NCBI GenBank assembly: GCA_002346225.1
Contig: DDYY01000009.1
Span: forward strand, 1-11,378
DNA from: Bacteroidetes bacterium UBA3022
GTDB lineage: Bacteria; Bacteroidota; Bacteroidia; Chitinophagales; BACL12
Length of the DNA: 11,378 nt
Direction of reading: 5' to 3'
Position 1 is the first letter of the stretch. Each line of letters starts with the position of its first letter. The notes under the pieces were generated by a model. The model was given only the letters and a program-made list of their open reading frames with translations. It was not told the origin of the DNA and did not search any database. This document shows, piece by piece, positions 5,068 to 11,378 of this stretch. Position numbers and translations under genes: made by a program.

Positions 5068-6931
5068 ATAATTCCAGCCAGCGGAGTTCCTTTTCGTCGA
5101 TAAGACCATTCACTTCAGCCAGGCGTTCGGAATGGCGCGTGATACTTTCGATATCATCACCCGGATTACTCAATGCGGCTTCAAGTTGCAGCTTTTCCTT
5201 TTCCAGATCGGCCAGTTCCTTTTCCAGTGTTTCCCATTCGCGCTTTTCCTTATACGATTTCTTCTGGCGGGGAGCTTCCGGTTCTGCAGGTTTCTCCTGA
5301 ACGGGTGGCACCACCTTCTTCTGTTCCTTTTCCCTGGCATCGGCCATGGCGCGGTACTCCGTGTAATTGCCTGTAAAATCGGTTATCACTCCATCGCCCT
5401 CAAAAACAAACAGGTGATCGACCAGTTTATCCATAAAGTAGCGGTCGTGGGAGACGAGTAAGAGGCAACCCTGGAACTCCAGCAGAAACTGCTCCAGTAT
5501 GCTGAGCGTCATGATATCCAGGTCGTTGGTAGGCTCATCGAGGATAAGAAAGTTGGGGTTGCGAATCAATACGGTCATCAACTGCAACCTTCTTTTTTCG
5601 CCACCGCTCAATTTTGACACGTAGGTATATTGTGTTTCGGGCGCAAACAAGAATCGCTGCAGGAGTTGCGCCGCGCTGAGCTGGGAACCATCGGCAAGGG
5701 GAATGAACTCGGCAATGTCTTTCACCACATCGATTACCCTTTTATTGTCGGCTACCTGCATGCTCTCCTGTGAAAAGTAGCCATAGACGATGGTTGTACC
5801 GCTTTGTATCTTTCCGCTATCGGCCTGCTCCAGCTCCATGATCATATTGAGGAAGGTAGACTTCCCCACACCGTTTTTCCCAACAATCCCAATGCGCTCT
5901 CCCCTGTTGAAGGTATAGGTAAAGCCATCTGCTATGATGGTACTTCCGAAAGCCTTACGCACCTTGATCATTTCCAGAATCTTGCCTCCCAGCCGGCTCA
6001 TCTTGACTTCCAGCTGTAGTGATTCCTGAGGTCCTTTGCCTTTCGCTTTGTCTGCTATTTTGTCGAAAGCATCCAGTCGCGACTTGCTCTTGGTGGTCCT
6101 GGCCTTGGGCATTCTGCGCACCCACTCCAGTTCCCGGCGGTAGATGTTTCTAGTCTTATCGAGTTCGCTGGCCTCGGTTGCTTCCCGCATGGCCTTCTTT
6201 TCGATAAAGTCAGAAAAATTGCCATTGTATACATACATTTTTCCCTCATCTAACTCCAGAATCTGATTACAGACCCGGTCGAGAAAATAGCGGTCGTGGG
6301 TCACCAGCAACAAGGTCATATTGCGGGAGCTGAGGTATTCTTCCAGCCATTCCACCATCGCTACATCCAGGTGGTTGGTAGGTTCATCCAATATCAGCAG
6401 GTCGGGATCGAGAATGAGCATTTTAGCCAGCGCCACCCTTTTGCGTTGTCCACCGGATAGGGTGCCCACGGGCTGGTCGAGGTGGTGAATGCGAAAGGTG
6501 GAAAGAATAACACGGATTTTTTGCTCATAATCCCAGGCATCCTGAGCGTCCATTTCAGCATGTGCCGCTTCCAGGTTTTTAGCTGCCTGCGGTGTGTGGT
6601 CGTGTTCGAATGCTTCCAGCGCCGCTTCATAATTACCAATGGCGCGTAACAAGGGAGAGTTGCCACTGAAGACGTTTTCTATGATGCTCTTATCTTCATC
6701 CATAGATGGATCCTGTTCCAGGAAACCCACGGTGAGACTCTTGTGGATGAAAATGCTGCCGCTATCGGGAATGTCCTTTCCCATGATGATGCGCAGCAAG
6801 GTCGATTTCCCTGCGCCGTTTTTGGCTACCAGGGCTGTTTTTTGTCCTCTGTGCAGACTAAAGGAAACGCCTTCGAGCAGCGTCTTTGCTTCGTAACTCT
6901 TGTGCAGATCGTCTGCCTGTAAATAATTCAC
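5054..6931 (-). CDS. ABC-F family ATPase, Uup-type, with C-terminal coiled-coil domain
   Basis: A soluble ribosome-associated ABC-F protein with two ATPase domains and no membrane spans; Uup-type members act on translating ribosomes and have been linked to DNA transposition and branched-DNA processing in E. coli. Domain 1 has Walker A AKNGAGKST (36-44), signature LSGGQRKR (158-165) and Walker B LLILDEPTNHLD (178-189). Domain 2 has GKNGVGKST (351-359), LSGGEKRR (441-448) and FLILDEPTNDLD (461-472). The linker (about 245-315) is basic, with RELEWVRRMPKARTTKSKSR as in Uup. A charged, proline-containing spacer leads to the C-terminal coiled coil (about 560-625) that marks the Uup group. The first P-loop has A instead of the first G, as seen in Bacteroidota homologues. 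Start is GTG at 6931-6929, giving the usual MNYL N-terminus. A perfect -7 element lies 4 nt upstream, so the mRNA may be leaderless. Confidence 0.92.
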   Translation of the reverse strand: MNYLQADDLHKSYEAKTLLEGVSFSLHRGQKTALVAKNGAGKSTLLRIIMGKDIPDSGSIFIHKSLTVGFLEQDPSMDEDKSIIENVFSGNSPLLRAIGNYEAALEAFEHDHTPQAAKNLEAAHAEMDAQDAWDYEQKIRVILSTFRIHHLDQPVGTLSGGQRKRVALAKMLILDPDLLILDEPTNHLDVAMVEWLEEYLSSRNMTLLLVTHDRYFLDRVCNQILELDEGKMYVYNGNFSDFIEKKAMREATEASELDKTRNIYRRELEWVRRMPKARTTKSKSRLDAFDKIADKAKGKGPQESLQLEVKMSRLGGKILEMIKVRKAFGSTIIADGFTYTFNRGERIGIVGKNGVGKSTFLNMIMELEQADSGKIQSGTTIVYGYFSQESMQVADNKRVIDVVKDIAEFIPLADGSQLSAAQLLQRFLFAPETQYTYVSKLSGGEKRRLQLMTVLIRNPNFLILDEPTNDLDIMTLSILEQFLLEFQGCLLLVSHDRYFMDKLVDHLFVFEGDGVITDFTGNYTEYRAMADAREKEQKKVVPPVQEKPAEPEAPRQKKSYKEKREWETLEKELADLEKEKLQLEAALSNPGDDIESITRHSERLAEVNGLIDEKELRWLELSEKE

Positions 6932-6935
6932 GCAG

Positions 6936-6943
6936 CAAAGGTA
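6936..6943 (-). promoter_or_regulatory. -7 promoter element (TAnnTTTG) of the ABC-F gene
   Basis: TACCTTTG on the minus strand is a perfect -7 match ending 4 nt before the GTG start. It would allow expression separate from the upstream NYN gene and places the transcription start at or beside the start codon. No -33 TTG is seen at the expected spacing. Confidence 0.5.
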
Positions 6944-7040
6944 AGGCAGTGGGGCTTAGCTATTCGCATTATTAAAAAGGGCAAGGAAATGGGCAGTCAT
7001 CTTTATTCGATATCCTTTACAAGCGACATCATTATCCTTT

Positions 7041-7778
7041 TCATTTCTTTAACCGCACATAAATCAACTTAAACTTTCCTTTGGGGCTTTCGCGCTCATC
7101 GACTTCAAATCTGGATATCGAACGGATGAGGGTCGTGAGTTTCTGGAAACCATAGTTCCTGGAATCGAAGTTCGGTTGTTTCTTTTGCAGCAGGTTCCCC
7201 ACATCTCCCAGGAATGCCCATCCATCGTCATCGGCAAGGTCATCGATGGTAGCTGAAATGAGCTTGATTTCCTTCTGGGTGAGTTTATCGACCCCTGCTT
7301 TAGGGGTTGTCTTATTTTTCGAAGTACCAGAATCGCTTTCCTCTGCGCTGTTCTTCAGGATTTCAATGTAGATGAATTTATCGCATGCCGCTATAAAGGG
7401 ACTGGGCGTTTTCTTTTCACCTATTCCTATAACATGCATGGATGCTTCCCGCAGGCGCGTTGCCAGGCGTGTAAAATCGCTGTCGCTGCTCACCAGGCAA
7501 AAACCATCAACCTTCTGGGAATAAAGAATATCCATGGCATCGATAATCATGGCAGAATCAGTAGCGTTTTTCCCGGTAGTATAGCCGTATTGCTGAATGG
7601 GATTGATGGCATGCTCCAGCAGCAGGTTTTTCCATTTGGTGAGGTGGGGTTTCGTCCAGTCACCATAAATGCGTTTAATGGTAGGGTTGCCGTACTTGGC
7701 AATCTCTTCCATCATCTCTGTGATATACGCTGAAGGTATATTGTCGCCGTCAATCAGGACAGCCAATTTCATATCCAT
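7041..7778 (-). CDS. NYN-domain (LabA-like) protein with C-terminal OST-HTH/LOTUS domain
   Basis: A 245-residue protein with an N-terminal NYN domain (PIN-like nuclease fold, LabA/DUF88 group) and a C-terminal LOTUS-type winged helix. Family members are predicted or proven RNases, and LOTUS domains bind RNA, in some cases G-rich RNA. The acidic residues of the PIN-like active site are visible: D10 and D12 in VLIDGDNI, D74 in KNATDSAMIIDAMD, and D99/D101 in SSDSDF. A low-complexity linker (about 144-165, Ser/Lys/Thr-rich) joins to the LOTUS domain at about 166-243, with the typical GWAFLGDVGNLLQKKQPNFDSRNYGFQKL core. Two starts are possible (ATG at 7778 or at 7772); the first is used. It lies 58 nt downstream of a GNAT gene, with a hairpin in the gap, and 109 nt upstream of the ABC-F gene. 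A role in RNA turnover is inferred from the domains only. Confidence 0.87.
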   Translation of the reverse strand: MDMKLAVLIDGDNIPSAYITEMMEEIAKYGNPTIKRIYGDWTKPHLTKWKNLLLEHAINPIQQYGYTTGKNATDSAMIIDAMDILYSQKVDGFCLVSSDSDFTRLATRLREASMHVIGIGEKKTPSPFIAACDKFIYIEILKNSAEESDSGTSKNKTTPKAGVDKLTQKEIKLISATIDDLADDDGWAFLGDVGNLLQKKQPNFDSRNYGFQKLTTLIRSISRFEVDERESPKGKFKLIYVRLKK

Positions 7779-7798
7779 ATTTCAATATTTAAGCAGCC

Positions 7799-7829
7799 AC
7801 CTTTCTACAGGTGCCAGTTGTATAAAGGT
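7799..7829. repeat. Interrupted inverted repeat in the 5' region of the NYN gene
   Basis: ACCTTT-c-TACA (7799-7809) is complementary to TGTA-t-AAAGGT (7819-7829), giving ten pairs with one mismatch around a 9-nt loop. It lies between the GNAT stop (7837) and the NYN start (7778). There is no T-run after it on the minus strand, so it is not a classical terminator. One arm carries TACCTTTA (7830-7823), a one-mismatch -7 element for the NYN gene. It may be a protein-binding site, an RNA leader hairpin, or mRNA-end protection for the GNAT transcript. Confidence 0.4.
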
Positions 7830-7836
7830 AGTGCAA

Positions 7837-8349
7837 TTATTCCTCGGTCGTCCAGGTGTACCGCAAGAGTTCTTCTGCATCGCCCTCCAGCATCACCGGA
7901 CCTGTAAGCCGGAACCCCAGCTTTTCCAGGAGCTTTCGGGAGGCGGTGTTAATTTCCAGTGTGATGGCTTTCATGTGTTGCATTCCCCAGTGTTGGCGTG
8001 CATGTGCCATAAGGGCTGTTGCACTTTCGAATCCATAACCTCGACGCTGGTATTGCGGCAAGAAAGCAAAGCCCAGGTCGATGCCCTCCAGGCCTTCGCG
8101 ATCGTATAAACCACAGGTACCGACAGGATTTCCGGTAGCTAGTTCCCTGACCGTAAAGTTGCCATAGCCCAGGCGCTGGTATTGCGGCAACATGCGAGTT
8201 CGAATGTAATCTTCAGCATCCTGCACGCTGTGCACATTGCGGTCACCAATGTTCATGAGCCAATCGGGTGTATTGACCAATTGCAGGATAAAGTGCGCGT
8301 CATCCACTTGCGTAGGCTCCAGTTGCAATCGTTGTGTAATAATCTTCAT
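7837..8349 (-). CDS. GNAT family N-acetyltransferase (RimJ/RimL type)
   Basis: A 170-residue acetyl-CoA-dependent N-acetyltransferase of the Acetyltransf_3 (RimJ/RimL) group. Visible are the N-terminal TQRLQLEP strand, VGTCGLYDREGLEGIDLGFAF (76-96) and the acetyl-CoA pyrophosphate-binding motif QRRGYGFE at 101-108, then ITLEINTASRKLLEKLGFRLTG (129-150), the usual C-terminal 'N..S..LLEKLGF' signature. The protein contains the same ten residues twice with one change, LPQYQRLGYG (54-63) and LPQYQRRGYG (97-106), encoded by an identical 17-nt stretch. The substrate, a small molecule or a protein N-terminus, cannot be told. It is separated from the upstream GNAT by 77 nt without a clear promoter, so co-transcription is likely. 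Confidence 0.86.
   Translation of the reverse strand: MKIITQRLQLEPTQVDDAHFILQLVNTPDWLMNIGDRNVHSVQDAEDYIRTRMLPQYQRLGYGNFTVRELATGNPVGTCGLYDREGLEGIDLGFAFLPQYQRRGYGFESATALMAHARQHWGMQHMKAITLEINTASRKLLEKLGFRLTGPVMLEGDAEELLRYTWTTEE
8045..8190. repeat. 17-nt direct repeat inside the GNAT gene
   Basis: CGCTGGTATTGCGGCAA occurs at 8045-8061 and again at 8174-8190, 129 nt (43 codons) apart and in the same frame, encoding LPQYQR in both. The sites lie in different parts of the acetyltransferase fold. Confidence 0.7.
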
Positions 8350-8426
8350 GGGTAAGTATCTTCAGCTGCCACTAGCAGGCATACAACGCATTTCTTCCGG
8401 TTCTAAAAACTGCAATAGACTCGATA

Positions 8427-9035
8427 TTACACATTATGACGCTCCTTGCGGTGTAGCAATGAACGTTTCAATGCAGGCCACTCTACTTTTGTAATGGAAA
8501 ACACTACTGTATCGCATAAGCTGCCATCAGGGAGCAACCGATGATTGCGCAAGACCCCATCCTGTTTTGCACCTAATCTGAGAATTGCAGCTCTGGATGT
8601 ATGGTTGTGCCAGTTGGTCCTGAACTCCACAGTATTACAGTGCAAACTTTCGAAAGCGTGTTGCAGCAACAGATACTTGCAACGCGTATTTACAGAAGTC
8701 CGCTGATGAGTAGCTGCATACCAGGTAAAGCCAATTTCCAGTCGCAGGTTAATCTTATCCATATTGCAATAGCGGGTGCTGCCTATGATAGTATTAGTAG
8801 CACGGAGCACTACAGCAAATGCCTGAGCTTTCCCCTCCTTTTGCTCCATCAAAGCCTTTTCCATGTATGCTGTAATTGTTGCAGCAGATGGAACAGAGGT
8901 ATACCACAGCTCCCACAGATTCCCGTCACCGGCTGCCTGTAATAAAGCATCCTGATGCTGCCGTTCCAAAGGAATCAGTCGTATATAATCGTCCTGGAAT
9001 TCGGGGAAACTGCCCCATGTGGTTTCCTGTGTCAT
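8427..9035 (-). CDS. GNAT family N-acetyltransferase, second member
   Basis: A 202-residue GNAT protein of the RimJ/RimL group, clearly different from the neighbouring GNAT and not a recent duplicate. Landmarks are the N-terminal YIRLIPLERQHQDALLQAA, a middle region FAVVLRATNTIIGSTRYCNMD (73-93), LEIGFTWYAATHQRTSVNT (99-117) and CKYLLLQHAFESL (119-131). These are followed by VEFRTNWHNHTSRAAILRLGAKQDGVLRNH (136-165), the typical ending of this group. The acetyl-CoA loop reads HQRTSVNT rather than the Gly-rich form, which is normal for this subgroup. The start ATG lies 14 nt after the stop of the glucan hydrolase gene with a GGGAG sequence just before it, so the two genes are probably one transcript. 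The last 20 residues are basic and not part of the fold. Substrate unknown. Confidence 0.85.
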   Translation of the reverse strand: MTQETTWGSFPEFQDDYIRLIPLERQHQDALLQAAGDGNLWELWYTSVPSAATITAYMEKALMEQKEGKAQAFAVVLRATNTIIGSTRYCNMDKINLRLEIGFTWYAATHQRTSVNTRCKYLLLQHAFESLHCNTVEFRTNWHNHTSRAAILRLGAKQDGVLRNHRLLPDGSLCDTVVFSITKVEWPALKRSLLHRKERHNV

Positions 9036-9049
9036 ACTCCCGGTTTTTC

Positions 9050-10987
9050 TTATTCTTCCACAGAAATCCAGCTATTCGTGGATAATGCCAGAATAACAGC
9101 CGTTCCGGGTTCTATTGCTACACTTACCCGGCTACCCCTGGCTTTGTGGCTGCTCCCATCCATCAGATTGATGTAGGTACCATTGTGTTTTACCGGTAGT
9201 TCGAAGGACTGTTGCTGTTGCGAAGTATTGAATACTGCCAGTACCTCATCTTTTTCATTGAACCTGCTGTATGCCAGCAAGCGGCGTTCATTATCGGCGA
9301 CTACGAACTCGATGTCTCCGGTGGCCAGCACCTGATGTTGCCTGCGCATGTACGTTAGCTGACGGTACAAATTAAATATGGCATGATCAAATACCACTTC
9401 ATCTTCTGTTTCCACCAGACTGTAAGGATGCACTTTTTCCTTTTCAAAAGTGTACTCCGGCCAGATAAGCGGTTTGCGATTGGAAGGATCGTCGCTGCCC
9501 CACATGCCCATTTCATCGCCCGCCCAGATATGCGGTGCCCCCACATAGGTGAACTGATGTATCAGTAATAAGCGCAGAATATCCCGTGTAGCAGCATCGG
9601 GTTTATTAACCTTGTAGTCGTTGCCCGGGGACGGACCGGCATTAAATTTATATTTATTTTTATTGTATAAAGAGGTGGCCACACGTGGTACGTCGTGGCT
9701 CGATACGAGGTTCATCATCGCGTAGTTGTTGGCAGCCGGCAGATTGCCCGTAAACTTTTGCAGGCTGTCTACCAGGTCGGTGACGGAAATGGTATCGGGG
9801 GATGCGTTGAAAAAATGACGGGCGGCCCGGTACCACCGATAATTCATAACGGCGTCGAAGACATCGCCTTCGAGGTAAGGGAGCGGGTCGAGGAGTTTAT
9901 CCGGATATTGCTCCCACCATACCTCTCCAATCAGATAAGCGTTGGGATTGATGTTTCGGACATGCCTGCGGTAGTCGCGCCAGAAGCCCAGTGGCATTTC
10001 TGCCGCTACATCCAGCCGGAATCCATCTACCCCATCTTCCGGGTTGCCATCGCCATTCGGATCGAGCCAGCGCTGAGTGATATGGAAGATATGCTGCTTG
10101 GCGGCCGCAGCGTAAATATCCCCTTCAAAGGGCTCTACTTTTTCGATGTGCTCCATGTGCACAGTCTCCCTGATTTCGGGTAAAGACGGTACGCCTGCCC
10201 ATCCCCGGTAGCGGAATTCACTGGAATCCGTTGCAGGGTCATCCCACTCCTGCACCCAGTACCAGTCGCTGTAGGGTGATGCCTGCTGGTTCTTTAACAC
10301 ATCCTGCCAGGCCCAGCAATCTACGCCTGTATGGTTCCAGGAGTAATCAAGTATAACGCGGATGTCTCTGGCATGCAATGCACGTATAACTTCCACAAAC
10401 AATAAATCTGCGCTGGTCATACGCCAGGTGGCAGGGTCTGTCGGGTCTTCCATAGCCATGATAGCTATATCACCATCCGGATCGGGACCGAAATTGCGAT
10501 CGATATGCCGCCAGTTGCGTGCATCGTATTTATGCAGGGAAGGCGCATCATTCAAGGGGTTGAAAAACACCGCAGTGATGCCCAGTGAATCGAGGTAGGA
10601 AATTTTCTCCAGCACGCCCTGCAGGTCACCGCCGTACCGGCGCAGCTGCACTTTCTGGTTGAAATGCTCCATCGGGTTACCTGACAGATCTCGCTGCTGT
10701 TCCAATCCTTCAAACCAGGGATCGGGCGCATACCAGTCGTGCGTCCAGGGAGTCACACGCCAGTTCTCCGGTACAAAGCCCGGATAAGCGCCTGTCAAAT
10801 CCTGCGGTCGGGGATCATTGGAAGGGTCGCCGTTGTAAAAACGCTCCACAAATATCTGGTACCACACCACTTCTGCCGCCCAGTCCGGGGGATTTTCGAT
10901 GGCCTGCTGCTGCGCGGATAAGGTAAGCGTGCCCATCGACAGGACCCCTATCCAGCTTATCAGGAGTCGGAAATTACAACTCGTCAT
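9050..10987 (-). CDS. Secreted GH13 alpha-glucan hydrolase (alpha-amylase / neopullulanase-like)
   Basis: A 645-residue exported enzyme that hydrolyses alpha-glucosidic bonds in starch-type glucans, probably in the periplasm or on the cell surface. A signal peptide (1-25, cleavage after LSA) precedes ENPPDWAAEVVWYQIFVERFYNGD, a typical start of the TIM barrel. GH13 regions are all present: region I VILDYSWNHTG (211-221), region II GFRLDVAAE with nucleophile D326 and R324, region III LIGEVWWE with acid E355, and region IV VSSHDVPR with H431 and D432. D309-x-N311-x-D313 (DPNGDGNPEDG) looks like a Ca-binding loop. Residues 555-640 form the C-terminal beta domain. No N-terminal starch-binding CBM is seen. 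The ATG (10987-10985) overlaps the TGA of a short upstream ORF as ATGA. A LacI-type palindrome lies 141 nt upstream. Exact linkage specificity cannot be told. Confidence 0.9.
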   Translation of the reverse strand: MTSCNFRLLISWIGVLSMGTLTLSAQQQAIENPPDWAAEVVWYQIFVERFYNGDPSNDPRPQDLTGAYPGFVPENWRVTPWTHDWYAPDPWFEGLEQQRDLSGNPMEHFNQKVQLRRYGGDLQGVLEKISYLDSLGITAVFFNPLNDAPSLHKYDARNWRHIDRNFGPDPDGDIAIMAMEDPTDPATWRMTSADLLFVEVIRALHARDIRVILDYSWNHTGVDCWAWQDVLKNQQASPYSDWYWVQEWDDPATDSSEFRYRGWAGVPSLPEIRETVHMEHIEKVEPFEGDIYAAAAKQHIFHITQRWLDPNGDGNPEDGVDGFRLDVAAEMPLGFWRDYRRHVRNINPNAYLIGEVWWEQYPDKLLDPLPYLEGDVFDAVMNYRWYRAARHFFNASPDTISVTDLVDSLQKFTGNLPAANNYAMMNLVSSHDVPRVATSLYNKNKYKFNAGPSPGNDYKVNKPDAATRDILRLLLIHQFTYVGAPHIWAGDEMGMWGSDDPSNRKPLIWPEYTFEKEKVHPYSLVETEDEVVFDHAIFNLYRQLTYMRRQHQVLATGDIEFVVADNERRLLAYSRFNEKDEVLAVFNTSQQQQSFELPVKHNGTYINLMDGSSHKARGSRVSVAIEPGTAVILALSTNSWISVEE

Positions 10988-11082
10988 AGGGCATGAAGTT
11001 CGGAAATGTACCGGACATTCGACGCATCTTTCCGAGTGGTATAATTCGCTTTCATTGCCATTTCCAGAAGCTTTCCGTTCAT
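10984..11082 (-). CDS. Possible 32-residue leader ORF overlapping the glucan hydrolase start
   Basis: ATG at 11082-11080 opens 32 codons ending in a TGA that shares the ATGA overlap with the hydrolase start codon. The predicted peptide (starts MNGKLLEMAMKANYTTRK, ends ISELHAL) matches no family I know. No Shine-Dalgarno site is visible, and the region before it is AT-rich (TTAATTAATTTAA). The stop-start overlap fits translational coupling, but ORFs of this size arise by chance, so this is only a candidate. Confidence 0.3.
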   Translation of the reverse strand: MNGKLLEMAMKANYTTRKDASNVRYISELHAL

Positions 11083-11127
11083 GGTTAAATTAATTAACAA
11101 GAAAATGACAATCTGCTTTTCCGAATA

Positions 11128-11143
11128 CCTGAAACGTTTCAGG
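11128..11143. promoter_or_regulatory. LacI-family-type operator (perfect 16-bp palindrome)
   Basis: CCTGAAACGTTTCAGG is a perfect inverted repeat centred on CG, with the AAACGTTT core and flanks typical of LacI/GalR-family operators (also close to the cre and PurR box form). It lies 141 nt upstream of the glucan hydrolase ATG and 46 nt upstream of the possible leader ORF. A sugar-responsive LacI-type regulator is the likely ligand; its gene is not in the window. Confidence 0.6.
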
Positions 11144-11284
11144 CATACTCAATAGCCTTCCTAACGACCACACAAGAGCCGGATTCCTGTGGCGTTCGGG
11201 TTACAGCAGCAACCAAAATCTGCACAAAACAATATCAATTTTTTACCATATGTTCCTGTAAATAGTTACACAGCGCACCTAAAG

Positions 11285-11306
11285 CCGTTTCAAAAAATTT
11301 AAACGG
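11285..11306. repeat. Inverted repeat, CCGTTT...AAACGG
   Basis: CCGTTT (11285-11290) and AAACGG (11301-11306) are perfectly complementary around a 10-nt AT-rich spacer in which two more pairs are possible. On the minus strand the loop is T-rich, but no T-run follows the stem. It could be a weak terminator for a gene beyond the right edge or a second regulator site. Confidence 0.3.
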
Positions 11307-11378
11307 ATAATGGCAACGCGTATAGGACCGGCATCGTGCGGTTAGCGGCCCTGTAATGAGTACAAAGCCGGTACGACC

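Larger units (their letters stand above)
10988..11378. other. 391-nt region upstream of the glucan hydrolase without a firm gene
   Basis: This stretch holds the possible leader ORF (10984-11082), an AT-rich segment (11083-11110), the LacI-type palindrome (11128-11143) and an inverted repeat (11285-11306). The minus strand is open from the right edge to a TGA at 11237-11235 (47 codons), but the sequence looks like no known protein. The plus strand has ATG at 11356 followed by seven sense codons to the edge, too little to judge. Between 11144 and 11234 I see nothing I can name. Confidence 0.6.

Noticed and set aside
7011..7040. TATCCTTT occurring twice (7011-7018 and 7033-7040) between the NYN and ABC-F genes
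   Set aside because: Two copies of an 8-mer in AT-rich DNA are not significant, and there is no palindromy or known site.
7837..9035. Two adjacent GNAT genes as a recent tandem duplication
   Set aside because: Their sequences, lengths and acetyl-CoA loops differ strongly (QRRGYG versus HQRTSVNT); they belong to different subgroups.
11324..11373. ACCGGC (11327-11332) and GCCGGT (11368-11373) as an inverted repeat at the right edge
   Set aside because: Six-base arms nearly 40 nt apart are expected by chance.
11235..11378. Minus-strand frame open for 47 codons from the right edge to a TGA, possibly the 3' end of a gene
   Set aside because: A 47-codon opening is expected by chance fairly often, the translation resembles no family I know, and it crosses an inverted repeat. 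Not enough to call a gene without more sequence.
11356..11378. Possible plus-strand gene start (ATG AGT ACA...) at the right edge
   Set aside because: Only seven codons are visible, with no -7 element close upstream.
1..11378. Defence system, prophage, transposon or CRISPR content
   Set aside because: No transposase, integrase, phage or Cas-like protein and no repeat array is present; the NYN and DinB-like genes are ordinary in this phylum and not grouped with defence genes.

Overview
This window looks like chromosomal DNA from a Bacteroidota species, probably of the Chitinophagaceae type. Three things point there. The recognisable proteins (PhoH-like ATPase, DinB-like protein, SIMPL protein, Uup-type ABC-F, NYN/LOTUS protein) read like Bacteroidota versions. 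Several genes carry the Bacteroidota -7 promoter element TAnnTTTG just upstream of the start, and strong Shine-Dalgarno sites are largely absent. Non-ATG starts also appear at three genes. The content is mostly ordinary housekeeping and accessory metabolism. I see no mobile element, CRISPR array, tRNA or rRNA, and no defence system.

Left block, minus strand, 1-1335: a SAM hydrolase (S-adenosyl-L-methionine hydroxide adenosyltransferase family), a small antibiotic-biosynthesis-monooxygenase-fold protein overlapping it by 4 nt, and, 30 nt further on, the N-terminal part of 3-dehydroquinate synthase (aroB), which runs off the left edge. Divergent from these, on the plus strand, is a PhoH-like ATPase (1415-2401), best started at a TTG codon. 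The 79-nt divergent spacer holds an almost symmetric pair of -7 elements (1384-1406) that could act as one bidirectional promoter.

Middle: a DinB-like protein (minus, 2428-2949) converges on phoH. Divergent from it are a secreted SIMPL-domain protein (3023-3736) and a membrane-anchored metallophosphoesterase with an internal twin-arginine motif (3796-5040), both plus strand. The phosphoesterase converges on the ABC-F gene, with a hairpin across the junction that could stop transcription from both sides.

Right block, minus strand, 10987 down to 5054: a secreted GH13 alpha-glucan hydrolase, two GNAT acetyltransferases, a NYN-LOTUS protein and a Uup-type ABC-F ATPase. The first two genes lie 14 nt apart and are probably co-transcribed; the ABC-F gene has its own -7 element. 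The 391 nt upstream of the glucan hydrolase contain a perfect 16-bp LacI-type palindrome and a 32-codon ORF whose stop overlaps the hydrolase start codon. This suggests sugar-responsive control of that gene.

The most interesting signals are regulatory: the symmetric divergent promoter, the LacI-type operator with a coupled leader ORF, and the likely leaderless starts of aroB and the ABC-F gene.
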